Shown one piece after another: positions 7,696 to 16,864 of a stretch of DNA of 64,000 nucleotides (positions within the stretch are counted from its first letter, which is position 1; every line of letters starts with the position of its first letter). Origin of the DNA: an uncultured Barnesiella sp. (GTDB taxonomy: Bacteria; Bacteroidota; Bacteroidia; Bacteroidales; Barnesiellaceae). A model generated the notes under the pieces. That model ran no database searches, had not been told where the DNA came from, and was given only the letters and a program-made list of their open reading frames with translations. Both the position numbers and the translations under genes were made by a program. The DNA is taken from the NCBI GenBank assembly GCA_944320015.1, contig CALUFO010000004.1, positions 1 through 64,000 of the forward strand, in the 5' to 3' direction.

Positions 7696-10600
7696 ATGAA
7701 ATTACAGAAATTTTTCTCGGTTATTTGGGTGCTGTTTGCATTCCCTTTGGGAATACTGGCTCAAGATAGCAATAATGTAGTTTCGGGAATTGTCTCTGAT
7801 ACGCATCGGGAGCCTCTGGTTGGAGTGAGCGTCTTGGTTAAGGAGACAAACATAGGAACTATGACCGATGCTGACGGCCGTTTTTCGGTGAAAGCGGTAG
7901 AGGGTCAGAGGTTGGAATTTCACTACATCGGTTATGAAACGATGGTTTTGAATGTAACCGGCAAGACGATGACGGTCGTAATGACACAGAATCAAGTGGA
8001 GTTGGACGATGTGGTGGTTATCGGTTATGGGACGCAGAAGAAGAGCGATTTGACGGGCTCGTTGTCGTCGGTAAAAGGCGAAGACCTTGTAAAAACCGGT
8101 AATGCGAATATCACACAGTCTTTGCAAGGTAAGGCTCCGGGGGTTTATGTGACTTCCAATTCCGGAACTCCGGGAGCCGGAGCGACGATACGCATTCGTG
8201 GTTACGGTTCGATTTCTACCGATTTGACTCCGCTGTATGTCGTTGATGGTCAACCGATGGAAGAGAGCAGTGTGAATGCGATAAATCCCATCGACATTGA
8301 GAATATAGAAATTTTGAAAGACGCTTCGGCAACGGCTATTTACGGCTCTCGGGGAGCCAATGGCGTCGTCCTCATTACGACAAAGAAAGGGAAGGCTGGG
8401 AAAACCAGTATTCAGTTCGATGCTTCGTTTGGTTGGTCGAGCGCCATTAATAGGATACATATGATGAACAGCGATCAGTTATATGGATTCTTGGAAGAGG
8501 CTTATGAAAACGATGGTATGCGTATGCCTCGTAATATCACTCGTTTGTATCATCTCGACGGCGAAGGGTTGGGGCCGGTCGATGAATATGGCGAAGCGAC
8601 CGATATCAACGTGTATGATACCGATTGGTGGGACGAAACGACACAAACAGCGTTCAAGCATAGTTATAACTTGTCGGTCAGCGGAGGTACCGAAAAACTC
8701 ACCAGCCATTTCAGTATAGGTTACATGAGTCAAGATGGTATTGTTAAGACTTCTGATTATGAACGTATTACACTGCGATCGAATAATGAGTATAAGTTCA
8801 ATCAATGGATTACGATCGGTCAAACATTGGGTGTTGCTTATGTGAAGAGCCATGATTTGAATACACCCATTAATGAAATCTTGTTACCCGACCCATTTAC
8901 TCCTATTTATGCAAAAGATGCCGATCCGCAAGACCCTAATTATGAATATAACAAATATATGGGGTCACAATACAGTTATTATTCCAACCCAGTAGCGAAA
9001 TTGAATCGGCAGAAAAAAGAGCATGTGAATCGTAATATCGATGGGACGGCTTATTTGAATATCAATTTGGGATTGAAGGGTTTGGATTTCAAAACCATGT
9101 TGGGTTTCGAGTTGCCGGAATATACTTATACCGAGTTTAATCCGTTCTTCGATTTACGTCCTAACGATACTCCATATAATTTATGTACCAATCCCGAAAG
9201 TAAGTTTCTTTTGCAGAGCGATGTGACCAATTCTACTACCACAGCATTGAATTACACTTTCCAAAATACGTTGAGTTACAACAATACTTTTGGGAAACAT
9301 TCTGTTTCGGCGGTCGCCGGTTTTACATGGGAGGCATATACTGGTCGTTCGTTTACGGCACAGCGCTTGAATACGCCTAGCAATTCCGAAGCATTTCAAA
9401 TAGTGGGAGCTGGGACAGAAGAGGGAACATCTACTGGTAGCCGGTATGAGAACTATTTGATTTCGTATCTCGGCCGTGTGAATTATAATTATGACAATCG
9501 TTATTTGGCAACGGTTAGTGTGCGAGCCGATGGCTCTTCAAAATTTGCTCCGGGGAATCGTTGGGGTACATTCCCTTCGTTTTCGCTGGGCTGGCGTATC
9601 GATCAAGAAGGTTTTTTCAAAGATTGGAATCAAGATGTGTTGAGTGCGGTTAAGTTACGCGGCGGTTGGGGACAAATAGGAAATCAGAATATACCTTCGT
9701 TCGCTTATGCCGATATTATTTCTACCTACGATACATGGGTGTATGGATTTAATAGCGGAGCGAATATGCAGAAGGCATATGCTACTACTTCCAAAGGAAA
9801 CAAAGACATTAAATGGGAAACAGTGGAACAGGGCAATGTCGGGGTTGACTTGGGATTCTTTAAAAATGCGCTTACCTTGTCGGCCGATGCTTATATTAAA
9901 ACGACTCGCGATATGTTGATGCAAAATCCACTGCCGAGTATGGCCGGATATCCTTCTACTCCGTGGGTAAATGCCGGGTCGGTCGAGAACCGAGGCTTGG
10001 AATTTTTAATCGGTTATCAAGGCCGTGTGGGCGATTTCCGATATGCGGTGAACGCCAATTTTACATTCCAAAAGAATAAGTTGATCGAGACAGGGACGAA
10101 TGACCCTATTTGGGGAAGTGTATCCAAGAATGAAGTGGGAGAAGAGTTCGGCCGTTTCTATGGATATGTGTACGATGGAATCTTCCAATCGGAAGAAGAG
10201 GTTCTCGCCCATGTGGGAGCCGATGGGAAAACGCTGCTTCAACCACTTGCCGAGCCGGGAGACGCCCGCTTCAAAAATCTCAATGGCGATAATACGTTGG
10301 ATAGCGATGATAGGGATTATATAGGTAACCCTAATCCCGATGTGATTTTCGGCGGTAATATCGAGTTGGGATATAAAGGGCTTGACTTTGCGCTGTATTT
10401 TCAAGGTGTTGCCGGGAATGATATTTGGGTAGGGACGAAAGCACTATTGCGACAAACGAGCATGACCAACTTATTGGCCGAAACTTATACCGATGCATGG
10501 CGACAGGTTGGCGATAAAACCGATGTATTCGGAATCACCCGCAAAGACGATAATGATAATTACAGAAATTCGTCGTGGTATGTGCAAGATGGCAGTTTCT

Positions 10601-10833
10601 GTAAGATTAAGGCTTTGCAGATCGGCTATACTTTCCCCGAAAAATGGATTCGAGCCACTAAGGTATGTAATTCTTTGCGGCTGTATGTAAGTGGAGAAAA
10701 CCTGTTTACGATTACAAAATTTAAATATATGGATCCCGAGGTGCCCAATAGCAGCGCATTGGATATGGGAATAGAAAATTTGGGATACCCCAATCCTCGT
10801 ACATTTACAGTAGGTGTTCAATGTCAATTTTAA
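7696..10833 (+). CDS. SusC-like TonB-dependent outer-membrane glycan transporter
   Basis: A 1045-residue SusC homologue. It has a signal peptide (1-22), a carboxypeptidase-regulatory-like domain (about 27-110, VSGIVSDTHREPLVGVSVLV ... GTMTDADGRFS), the TonB-box-like LDDVVVIGYGTQKKSDLTGS, a plug domain (about 115-225, with IRIRGYGSIS and LYVVDGQPM) and a 22-strand barrel ending in RTFTVGVQCQF. It pairs with SusD 12 bp downstream; together they form the lidded importer that brings oligosaccharides across the outer membrane with TonB energy. Length and order are normal for the family. Substrate follows from the locus (mannoside-containing or methylated glycan is inference). Confidence 0.95.
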   Translation: MKLQKFFSVIWVLFAFPLGILAQDSNNVVSGIVSDTHREPLVGVSVLVKETNIGTMTDADGRFSVKAVEGQRLEFHYIGYETMVLNVTGKTMTVVMTQNQVELDDVVVIGYGTQKKSDLTGSLSSVKGEDLVKTGNANITQSLQGKAPGVYVTSNSGTPGAGATIRIRGYGSISTDLTPLYVVDGQPMEESSVNAINPIDIENIEILKDASATAIYGSRGANGVVLITTKKGKAGKTSIQFDASFGWSSAINRIHMMNSDQLYGFLEEAYENDGMRMPRNITRLYHLDGEGLGPVDEYGEATDINVYDTDWWDETTQTAFKHSYNLSVSGGTEKLTSHFSIGYMSQDGIVKTSDYERITLRSNNEYKFNQWITIGQTLGVAYVKSHDLNTPINEILLPDPFTPIYAKDADPQDPNYEYNKYMGSQYSYYSNPVAKLNRQKKEHVNRNIDGTAYLNINLGLKGLDFKTMLGFELPEYTYTEFNPFFDLRPNDTPYNLCTNPESKFLLQSDVTNSTTTALNYTFQNTLSYNNTFGKHSVSAVAGFTWEAYTGRSFTAQRLNTPSNSEAFQIVGAGTEEGTSTGSRYENYLISYLGRVNYNYDNRYLATVSVRADGSSKFAPGNRWGTFPSFSLGWRIDQEGFFKDWNQDVLSAVKLRGGWGQIGNQNIPSFAYADIISTYDTWVYGFNSGANMQKAYATTSKGNKDIKWETVEQGNVGVDLGFFKNALTLSADAYIKTTRDMLMQNPLPSMAGYPSTPWVNAGSVENRGLEFLIGYQGRVGDFRYAVNANFTFQKNKLIETGTNDPIWGSVSKNEVGEEFGRFYGYVYDGIFQSEEEVLAHVGADGKTLLQPLAEPGDARFKNLNGDNTLDSDDRDYIGNPNPDVIFGGNIELGYKGLDFALYFQGVAGNDIWVGTKALLRQTSMTNLLAETYTDAWRQVGDKTDVFGITRKDDNDNYRNSSWYVQDGSFCKIKALQIGYTFPEKWIRATKVCNSLRLYVSGENLFTITKFKYMDPEVPNSSALDMGIENLGYPNPRTFTVGVQCQF

Positions 10834-10845
10834 ACGATTACAGTC

Positions 10846-12453
10846 ATGAAAATAAAAGTGGGAATACTATATGTGTTGGTAGGAGCGTCGCTTGCGCTCC
10901 CTTCGTGCACCGATGAGGATTTGAATACAACGATGTATGGAGGTCGCGAGGATACTGCGTTTTACAGTAATCTCGAAGAGATCAATCAAGCTTTGACTGC
11001 CTGTTATTTTTACATGAAGGACAGTTGGAATGATATGAGCCTCGAACTGATGTTTATTAATGATTGCGCTTCCGATGATTGTGAAAAAGGAGGCAGTGGA
11101 CTTACCAATGAAGGTGATATTTATCAGTTGGAGACATTTAATATTTTTACGACCAATAGTAAGGTGAAACAATTTTGGGAAATGGCCTATTCGGCGATTT
11201 ATCAAGTAAACACGCTTCTTGATAAGGTAGAAGAGTTCCGTTCATCGCATACCGATTTAACCGAATCGGATTTGGAACTGCTCACACGCTATGAGAATGA
11301 GGCTCGCTGGATTCGCGGATTGTGGTATTTCAATTTGGCGTATTTGTGGGGCGATGTACCGTTGTTTTTGCATGCCGAGCAACCTTCCGATATTTACAAA
11401 TCACGCACACCGGTAGCTCAGATATGGGAACAGGTGATAGCCGATTTCACCGCTGCTACGGCTCTCCCGAAGCGAAGTGAATATCCGGCCGAAGACATAG
11501 GACGTGTCACCAGTGGAGCGGCTTATGCTATGTTAGGGCGTACTTACTGGTATAACCGGGATTTTGAAAATGCCTATAAGATGCTCTATATCCTGGTCGA
11601 GGGCGATCAAAAGGGTGAATATGAATTAGACCCCGATTTTGCCACACAGTGGTTGAATGCCAATTCCAATACAAAAGAATCGGTTTTTGAAATCCAATAT
11701 GTGACGAATGGTAAGAATTGGGACGAGTCGACCGGTTGGAATGGAGTGTGGTTTATTCCTAACTGCGACAATGGCTATGGATTTCATTTGCCTACCCAAC
11801 ATTTGCTTGACGCTTTTGATCCCGAAGATCCACGCATTACTTGGACTTTTGTTCGTCAAGGCGACCAGTTTGTAGGAAATGATTTTGTAACGCGAGACAA
11901 TAATTTCCCTAACCGGTATTTCGATCGCAAACACTTTGTGCCGATGAGCGAGACGTTGAATTCCGCTTCTCCGGTATATCCGCAAGATGTCGAGGCTACG
12001 ATTTATGTCATTCGTTATGCCGATGTGCTTTTGATGTATGCCGAGTCTTGTTTGGAGAGGGGCGATGTGGTCGCAGCAAAAAAATACTTGAATCAAGTAA
12101 GAAAACGAGCTCGGGAGTCCAGCCCATTAGATCCAAAGCGAGTGATTCAAATATATGTTCCTGATACGAAATCGACATCATTGCCCGATATTACATCGAA
12201 CGATATCGAGGAAGTGCGTAAGGCTATTTGGAATGAACGCCGTTTTGAATTTGCCTGTGAAGGTATTCGGCGTATGGATTTAAGGCAGCAAGGCCGTTAT
12301 GGAGAAATTATGCAAGCGGTCTATGCTAACGGTTATGCGACCGAAGATGTCGATAAAGGCCGTTATTATACAAAGGAGAGAGAGTTATTCCCTATCCCTC
12401 AAAATGAGATCGATTTAAGTAGGGGCGCTTTGGTTCAGAATCCCGGGTATTAA
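10846..12453 (+). CDS. SusD-like surface glycan-binding lipoprotein
   Basis: A 535-residue SusD-family protein. The signal peptide ends in a lipobox-like LPSC at Cys21. The helical TPR-rich core carries family features: TACYFYMKDSW near the N-terminus, YENEARWIRGLWYFNLAYLWGDVPLFL, the RTPVAQIWEQVIADF segment, YADVLLMYAESCLERGD, and the C-terminal WNERRFEFACEGIRRMDLRQQGRY followed by LFPIPQNEIDLS. It caps the SusC barrel at the cell surface and captures glycan. It follows SusC by 12 bp and ends at a strong hairpin. Confidence 0.95.
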   Translation: MKIKVGILYVLVGASLALPSCTDEDLNTTMYGGREDTAFYSNLEEINQALTACYFYMKDSWNDMSLELMFINDCASDDCEKGGSGLTNEGDIYQLETFNIFTTNSKVKQFWEMAYSAIYQVNTLLDKVEEFRSSHTDLTESDLELLTRYENEARWIRGLWYFNLAYLWGDVPLFLHAEQPSDIYKSRTPVAQIWEQVIADFTAATALPKRSEYPAEDIGRVTSGAAYAMLGRTYWYNRDFENAYKMLYILVEGDQKGEYELDPDFATQWLNANSNTKESVFEIQYVTNGKNWDESTGWNGVWFIPNCDNGYGFHLPTQHLLDAFDPEDPRITWTFVRQGDQFVGNDFVTRDNNFPNRYFDRKHFVPMSETLNSASPVYPQDVEATIYVIRYADVLLMYAESCLERGDVVAAKKYLNQVRKRARESSPLDPKRVIQIYVPDTKSTSLPDITSNDIEEVRKAIWNERRFEFACEGIRRMDLRQQGRYGEIMQAVYANGYATEDVDKGRYYTKERELFPIPQNEIDLSRGALVQNPGY

Positions 12454-12455
12454 AA

Positions 12456-12504
12456 GTGTATGGGACTGTGTTGTGTTGCGTTTTTATGGCGCAGTCCCAT
12501 ACAC
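12456..12504 (+). terminator. 13-bp perfect hairpin after susD
   Basis: GTGTATGGGACTG (12456-12468) pairs perfectly with CAGTCCCATACAC (12492-12504) around a 23-base loop. No T-run follows on the + strand, so it may be an RNA 3'-stability or processing structure that reduces read-through into the next gene, rather than a classical terminator. Confidence 0.55.
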
Positions 12505-12562
12505 AATAGATGTGCATAGTTATAGTTCGAATTAGAATAATTAAGAAAGAAGATAAAAAGAT

Positions 12563-14557
12563 ATGAGAAAGTGGGTATATGCGGTATTGTTGTCAATAGT
12601 GCTGATCGGATGTAAAACCGGGCAACCAGATGGGAAGAACACGATTGTGGTAGATACTGGTTTTGTTTTGCAAGATAACTATTATGGTGGAGCTATGCAG
12701 TGGGAACCAAATGATCGTGATGCAATGACCGAGGCACAATGGGAGCGTTTGTTCAAGCGGGTGCGGTATATGAATTTGGGGTATATACGTTGTTGCATTA
12801 TGCCCTATTTTTATTGTTTCGGTTATGAGGGTCAAGAGCCGGTGTTGATTTGGAATATGGATTCGACAAAGGTCGATGCCCGCTGGTATGCCAATTCTCG
12901 TCGGTATATGAATGATTTGTATCGGCAATTGCAATTTTGTAAAGACAATGATATAGATGTCCTTTTGGGAGAATGGTGGAAACCGATGAATCCTAATTGG
13001 CAACAGGCAGTACCTGTCGATATGCCTAAATATACGATAGAACTCGATGATCCTCGTTATGCGGCTTCGGTGGCCGATATGGTGGAACATTTTGTTAAAG
13101 AGAAAGGACTGACATGTATCAAACAATTTAATTTGGGCAACGAAGTAAATCTCATGGCTGGGGATCCTAAAAATGGATATTCGTGGGGAAAGTGGAAACG
13201 CTCGATTCTTAATTTGAGGAACGAATTGGATAAACGGGGGCTGGATAATATCGGAATAGTGGGACCCGATGGGGGATATTGGGGTGCCGATGTGTGGTTC
13301 AACAAAACATTGAACGAGTTGGACAGTGTAGTTTCGGTAATCGATTATCATTGGTATATTAATAAAGATTGGACTTATACCAATCGGGTGGAAGATGAAA
13401 CTCGGATGTTTCGATTTTTTACACAGATGCAAGATCGAGACAAAGTGAATATTTGGGGTGAAATGGGAATTCGAGATGGGCATGATGAGGTGTTTGACCA
13501 ACATACGCTTATTCACCAATGGTGGTATGGTACTTTCGTGGCCGATGCCTTGATTCAGACTTTACGTTCGGGCTGGTCGGCCGGCGCTGCTTGGGGTATG
13601 GACGATGCCATGCACTATAAAGATGATCTCGATGAACAGAAGCGGTGGGGATTTTGGAACTCGATTGCCGAGCAAAAGAATAAACCAAAGGAAGCCGAGA
13701 TACGTCCGTGGTTCTATACTTGGTCGTTGATGTCGCGGAATATTCCCAAAGGCTCTAAAATTTTGTATTCCAATTCATACCGCACCCAGAATTTGAATTG
13801 TGTGGCGGCTCTCACTCCTTCGGGCGATTTGACGTTTGCTATTACTAATACAGCCGATTTCGCCCAAAGTGTGACGGTACAGATTCCTACGGTGAGTAAT
13901 CGTCCCACAGTCAATAAATATGTTTATTTTGAAAATGATTATCCGGTCGATACCGATGGATTTCCCGCAGTAAAGGAGATTTTGAAAAATACCGATTTTG
14001 CTCGGGGAATAACAATCGACTTCCCCGCACAAGGCTTTGTGCTGTTAACCACAAAGGGAGGAACCCGACCTGAGATTGTCGGGAATGACAAATGTATGGT
14101 GGACCCGATGGAGGGGATTCAGCGAATGTATGAGCACTCCGATAATTTGGGTATGAATAGTTTTGCCCGGTTCTATGACAGGTGTGATGTAGCCGCACCC
14201 GATTTTCAGTTCTTCAAAGTACTGGAAGATAAAGGTACGATCCACCCTTCGACAAACGACAAGAGTGCCTATGTAACCTATAAACTCAATGGATTGAACT
14301 ATTTTGAAATCAAGGTGTCTGGAGTGGAAACCGTGACCGATCGTTTTAAAGTATATGCTTCGTACGATAATAAGACTTGGCAGGAGGTTGACCTGAATTT
14401 TACGGAGCCTGAACTGTCGGTTTGGCGATTCGTACATTCGACGATAACTCCGAAAACACGACTTACAGGATATAATTATTTGAAAATAGAGATGTTCCCT
14501 AAGGGCTATTTTGCCAATACCCGTCTTCGTGAAGTGAAGATAGTTATTGAAGATTAA
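12563..14557 (+). CDS. clan GH-A-type glycoside hydrolase lipoprotein
   Basis: A 664-residue putative glycosidase. The signal peptide ends in the lipobox LIGC (Cys17), so it is anchored to a membrane, probably on the cell surface. Residues 30-400 look like a TIM barrel: the acid/base candidate Glu194 sits in FNLGNEVN and the nucleophile candidate Glu300 in VNIWGEMGIRDG, with DYHWYI in between, as expected for clan A (GH5/GH39/GH30-like). A beta domain follows (about 400-500) and a C-terminal discoidin-like module (about 515-664). The family number is uncertain. It shares the WFYTWSLMSRNIPKGSKIL block after the barrel with the GH at 16865-19549, so the two are paralogues. Its 3' end overlaps the convergent methyltransferase gene by 14 bp. 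Confidence 0.72.
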   Translation: MRKWVYAVLLSIVLIGCKTGQPDGKNTIVVDTGFVLQDNYYGGAMQWEPNDRDAMTEAQWERLFKRVRYMNLGYIRCCIMPYFYCFGYEGQEPVLIWNMDSTKVDARWYANSRRYMNDLYRQLQFCKDNDIDVLLGEWWKPMNPNWQQAVPVDMPKYTIELDDPRYAASVADMVEHFVKEKGLTCIKQFNLGNEVNLMAGDPKNGYSWGKWKRSILNLRNELDKRGLDNIGIVGPDGGYWGADVWFNKTLNELDSVVSVIDYHWYINKDWTYTNRVEDETRMFRFFTQMQDRDKVNIWGEMGIRDGHDEVFDQHTLIHQWWYGTFVADALIQTLRSGWSAGAAWGMDDAMHYKDDLDEQKRWGFWNSIAEQKNKPKEAEIRPWFYTWSLMSRNIPKGSKILYSNSYRTQNLNCVAALTPSGDLTFAITNTADFAQSVTVQIPTVSNRPTVNKYVYFENDYPVDTDGFPAVKEILKNTDFARGITIDFPAQGFVLLTTKGGTRPEIVGNDKCMVDPMEGIQRMYEHSDNLGMNSFARFYDRCDVAAPDFQFFKVLEDKGTIHPSTNDKSAYVTYKLNGLNYFEIKVSGVETVTDRFKVYASYDNKTWQEVDLNFTEPELSVWRFVHSTITPKTRLTGYNYLKIEMFPKGYFANTRLREVKIVIED

Positions 14558-15527
14558 ACTCGGTTACAGCTCGGTAGAAAGCGTCGATGTTCTCTCGGTT
14601 TATCCCGGGAGGAACATCGCACCCCGTTGAGATGACGAAGTTGCTGTAATCGGCAGTAGAAGATAGGAGTTTTGAGGTTTCGAGAAAAACCAGTTCGGGC
14701 GAAGCCGATTTGAAAATGCCCACGGGATCGAGATTGCCCATGACGATGAGTCCTGAGGAGACCTGTTCAAGAGCTTTGACCATGTCGCATTGATTCCCGA
14801 AATGGAGCGCTTTTGCTCCCGATTCAACCATAGCTTGCGTACAGTGTCCGGTATTTCCGCAGTTATGTAAGATGAAGAGGAAATCGTCGTCTTGCACCGC
14901 CTCGACAATAGGTTTTATGTAGTGAGTCGAGAATCGTACAGCGTCGTCGTTACTAAGCAACCCGGCTGCCGGTTCGGCCATGATTACGCCGTTTACTCCT
15001 GTCTCTTTCAATGCTCGAACATAATTGAGGATAAATGTAGCACATTTGGTGAGTAAGGCTTGGGCTAAATCGGGTTCGACGTAAATGCTCATCATAATTT
15101 CCGTTAAATCGTAAAGTCTCCCGGCCAAAGAGAAAGGCCCGATACACCCGGCAAATACCGGGCGGTCAACGATTCGTTTGGCTGCCAGTTGGTTCGCCAG
15201 CAAGAACTCTGGTACACGGGCGCTGTTGAGATCGGGAATAGGGAGTGCATCGACTTCTCCCCTGTTGTGGAGTAATCTTTCGGACACATTGGGAACGTCG
15301 TCATTCGAGTAATGCAATTTTGCGCCGAAAGCCTCGGCCTCGACTGTGAGATCCATAATGACGGTCGCCGCATCGGAGGGGTAAAGGTCAGCTAAGGCAA
15401 TGATGGCGTCGGCGTGAACATGTCCGTTGGAAACAGCATCTTTTACAGATTTTCCGATGATTTCGATTCCCGGGTGTGTCATAATAGGCACCGCTGCCCT
15501 TTTATTACAATTAAGATTCAGCTTCAT
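14544..15527 (-). CDS. MtaA/CmuA-like methyltransferase (URO-D fold)
   Basis: A 327-residue protein of the uroporphyrinogen decarboxylase fold, closest in look to MtaA/CmuA corrinoid methyltransferases. The zinc site candidates are His221 and Cys223 (LHNCGNTGHC) and Cys303 (STGCDVPPGIN), the H-x-C...C pattern that activates a thiol acceptor in MtaA. The start MTHPGIEIIG and VIMAEPAAGLLS also fit that group. It is the last gene of a minus-strand operon that also encodes a corrinoid protein and a reactivation protein, so it probably moves a methyl group between the corrinoid and an acceptor or donor. It is unlikely to be HemE because it has the MtaA-type site and this context. It overlaps the upstream gene by 17 bp. 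Confidence 0.8.
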   Translation of the reverse strand: MKLNLNCNKRAAVPIMTHPGIEIIGKSVKDAVSNGHVHADAIIALADLYPSDAATVIMDLTVEAEAFGAKLHYSNDDVPNVSERLLHNRGEVDALPIPDLNSARVPEFLLANQLAAKRIVDRPVFAGCIGPFSLAGRLYDLTEIMMSIYVEPDLAQALLTKCATFILNYVRALKETGVNGVIMAEPAAGLLSNDDAVRFSTHYIKPIVEAVQDDDFLFILHNCGNTGHCTQAMVESGAKALHFGNQCDMVKALEQVSSGLIVMGNLDPVGIFKSASPELVFLETSKLLSSTADYSNFVISTGCDVPPGINRENIDAFYRAVTEFNLQ

Positions 15528-16203
15528 TGTAGTGTTTGTTTTTTAGATGTTTTTTATAACAAGTATCCAGTTCGCAGAATTGGCAGCCATACTTATGGGT
15601 GTCGATGTGTGTTCCCAGTCCTATTATTCCGCTGATAGATTTGATGGGATACATCAGGGCGCTGTCGTTGAGTTTGATACCGCAAACGTTGGGCGGCAAG
15701 AGCGAAAAAAGTTCTATCTGTTCCTTCACAGGCCACCCGCAGTATCCCGGGCTGAACCGGTTGGAATGAGGCAGATCCGGCAGCTCGGTTTCGACGTTTT
15801 GCTCCATGATGTCTCCAGTCGCTTCGGCGATACAGCTTCCAAGAGCGTCCCAGATGAATAATGTTAAGGTATCATCGCCGTTCGATAGTTTGTTGTGAAC
15901 TTGTTGGTATTCCCTGCCTGCCGTAGCTGCGAACAAAATGAACATCTCAGCATTTTTCAATAATGAGGCGATGGTTCGGTTGACGTGGAAACTCACCCCA
16001 CTGCAAACGATAATGTCGTCTGATATAAAACCGTCGAATGGTTGAACGTAAAAACGAGGTCTTACTATGTTGGTTGCGATGGCAAACAAGTTGTCGACAA
16101 TCTTTCTTACCCTGTCGTCGGGGAGCGAGTTGCCGTAACCCATTTCGGTATATATGGCTTTTTTTGAGAGGTTTAAATCCTTGAATCGCAACACTCGTTC
16201 CAT
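15511..16203 (-). CDS. stand-alone MetH-type B12 reactivation domain protein
   Basis: A 230-residue protein resembling the AdoMet-binding activation domain of cobalamin-dependent methionine synthase, but without the rest of MetH. Marks: NRFSPGYCGWPVKEQIELFSLL (the R-x-x-P-G-Y AdoMet motif), GIKLNDSALMYPIKSISGIIGLG, and a C-terminal CQFCELDTC cysteine cluster typical of free-standing versions next to corrinoid methyltransferases. Its expected job is to return oxidised Co(II) corrinoid to the active state by reductive methylation with AdoMet. It lies between the corrinoid protein and the MtaA-like enzyme. An ATG six codons upstream (16221) would overlap the corrinoid gene by 8 bp and cannot be excluded. 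Confidence 0.8.
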   Translation of the reverse strand: MERVLRFKDLNLSKKAIYTEMGYGNSLPDDRVRKIVDNLFAIATNIVRPRFYVQPFDGFISDDIIVCSGVSFHVNRTIASLLKNAEMFILFAATAGREYQQVHNKLSNGDDTLTLFIWDALGSCIAEATGDIMEQNVETELPDLPHSNRFSPGYCGWPVKEQIELFSLLPPNVCGIKLNDSALMYPIKSISGIIGLGTHIDTHKYGCQFCELDTCYKKHLKNKHYNEAES

Positions 16204-16213
16204 ATATTTCAAT

Positions 16214-16852
16214 TTACACATTCAATAACCTACGGGCGAGAGCGACGGCGGCGTTAGCATTGTCGCTGTACCCATCGGCTCCGATTTCGAGTGCGAATTT
16301 TTCGCTGAGCGGCGCTCCTCCGACCATGATTTTTACCTCATTTCTGATTCCGGCATTCTCGAAAGCCTTAATAACTTCTTTCATATATACCATAGTTGTG
16401 GTCAATAAAGCCGACATACAGACAATATTCGCTTTGTATTCTCGGGTTGCTTGGACAAATTTTTCGTCGGATACATCTACCCCGAGGTTAATCACCTCGA
16501 ATCCACAGCCCTCCAACATAGAACAAACAAGATTCTTCCCAATGTCGTGCAAATCGCCTTTGACAGTACCGATGACTACTTTCCCAAGGGTGACGATTTC
16601 ATGGTTGTTTTCCATATAAGGCTTCAATAACTCTAATGCCCCTTTCATGGCTCGCGCACTCATGAGTAGGTTGGGTACATAAGCCTTACCAGCCTCGAAT
16701 CGGGCGCCGATTTCTTCCATACCCTTGATTAAATAGTCACTGATTAGTATTTGAGGGTCGATATTTTCTTGGAGTGACTCCTTGGTTGTGCTTACTGCCA
16801 ATTCGAGGTTCCCGTCGACAATAGCATTATATAAATCTGTTAGTTTTACCAT
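16214..16852 (-). CDS. corrinoid (B12-binding) methyl-carrier protein
   Basis: A 212-residue corrinoid protein of the MtaC/MtbC/MttC type. Residues 1-85 form the helical cap (YLIKGMEEIGARFEAGKAYVP, ARAMKGALELL) and residues 90-212 the Rossmann-like B12 domain with the lower-ligand motif GDLHDIGKN (Asp100, His102, Gly105) and later MSALLTTTM and MVGGAPLS. It carries the methyl group as methyl-Co(III) between a substrate-specific methyltransferase and an acceptor enzyme. It stands in one operon with three URO-D-fold proteins and a reactivation protein. No export signal, so the chemistry is cytoplasmic. Confidence 0.93.
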   Translation of the reverse strand: MVKLTDLYNAIVDGNLELAVSTTKESLQENIDPQILISDYLIKGMEEIGARFEAGKAYVPNLLMSARAMKGALELLKPYMENNHEIVTLGKVVIGTVKGDLHDIGKNLVCSMLEGCGFEVINLGVDVSDEKFVQATREYKANIVCMSALLTTTMVYMKEVIKAFENAGIRNEVKIMVGGAPLSEKFALEIGADGYSDNANAAVALARRLLNV

Positions 16853-16864
16853 CGGTGTTTTGTT

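Noticed and set aside
7458..7769. A 103-codon open frame before and into susC
   Set aside because: It overlaps the susC signal peptide in another frame and its sequence has no recognisable pattern.
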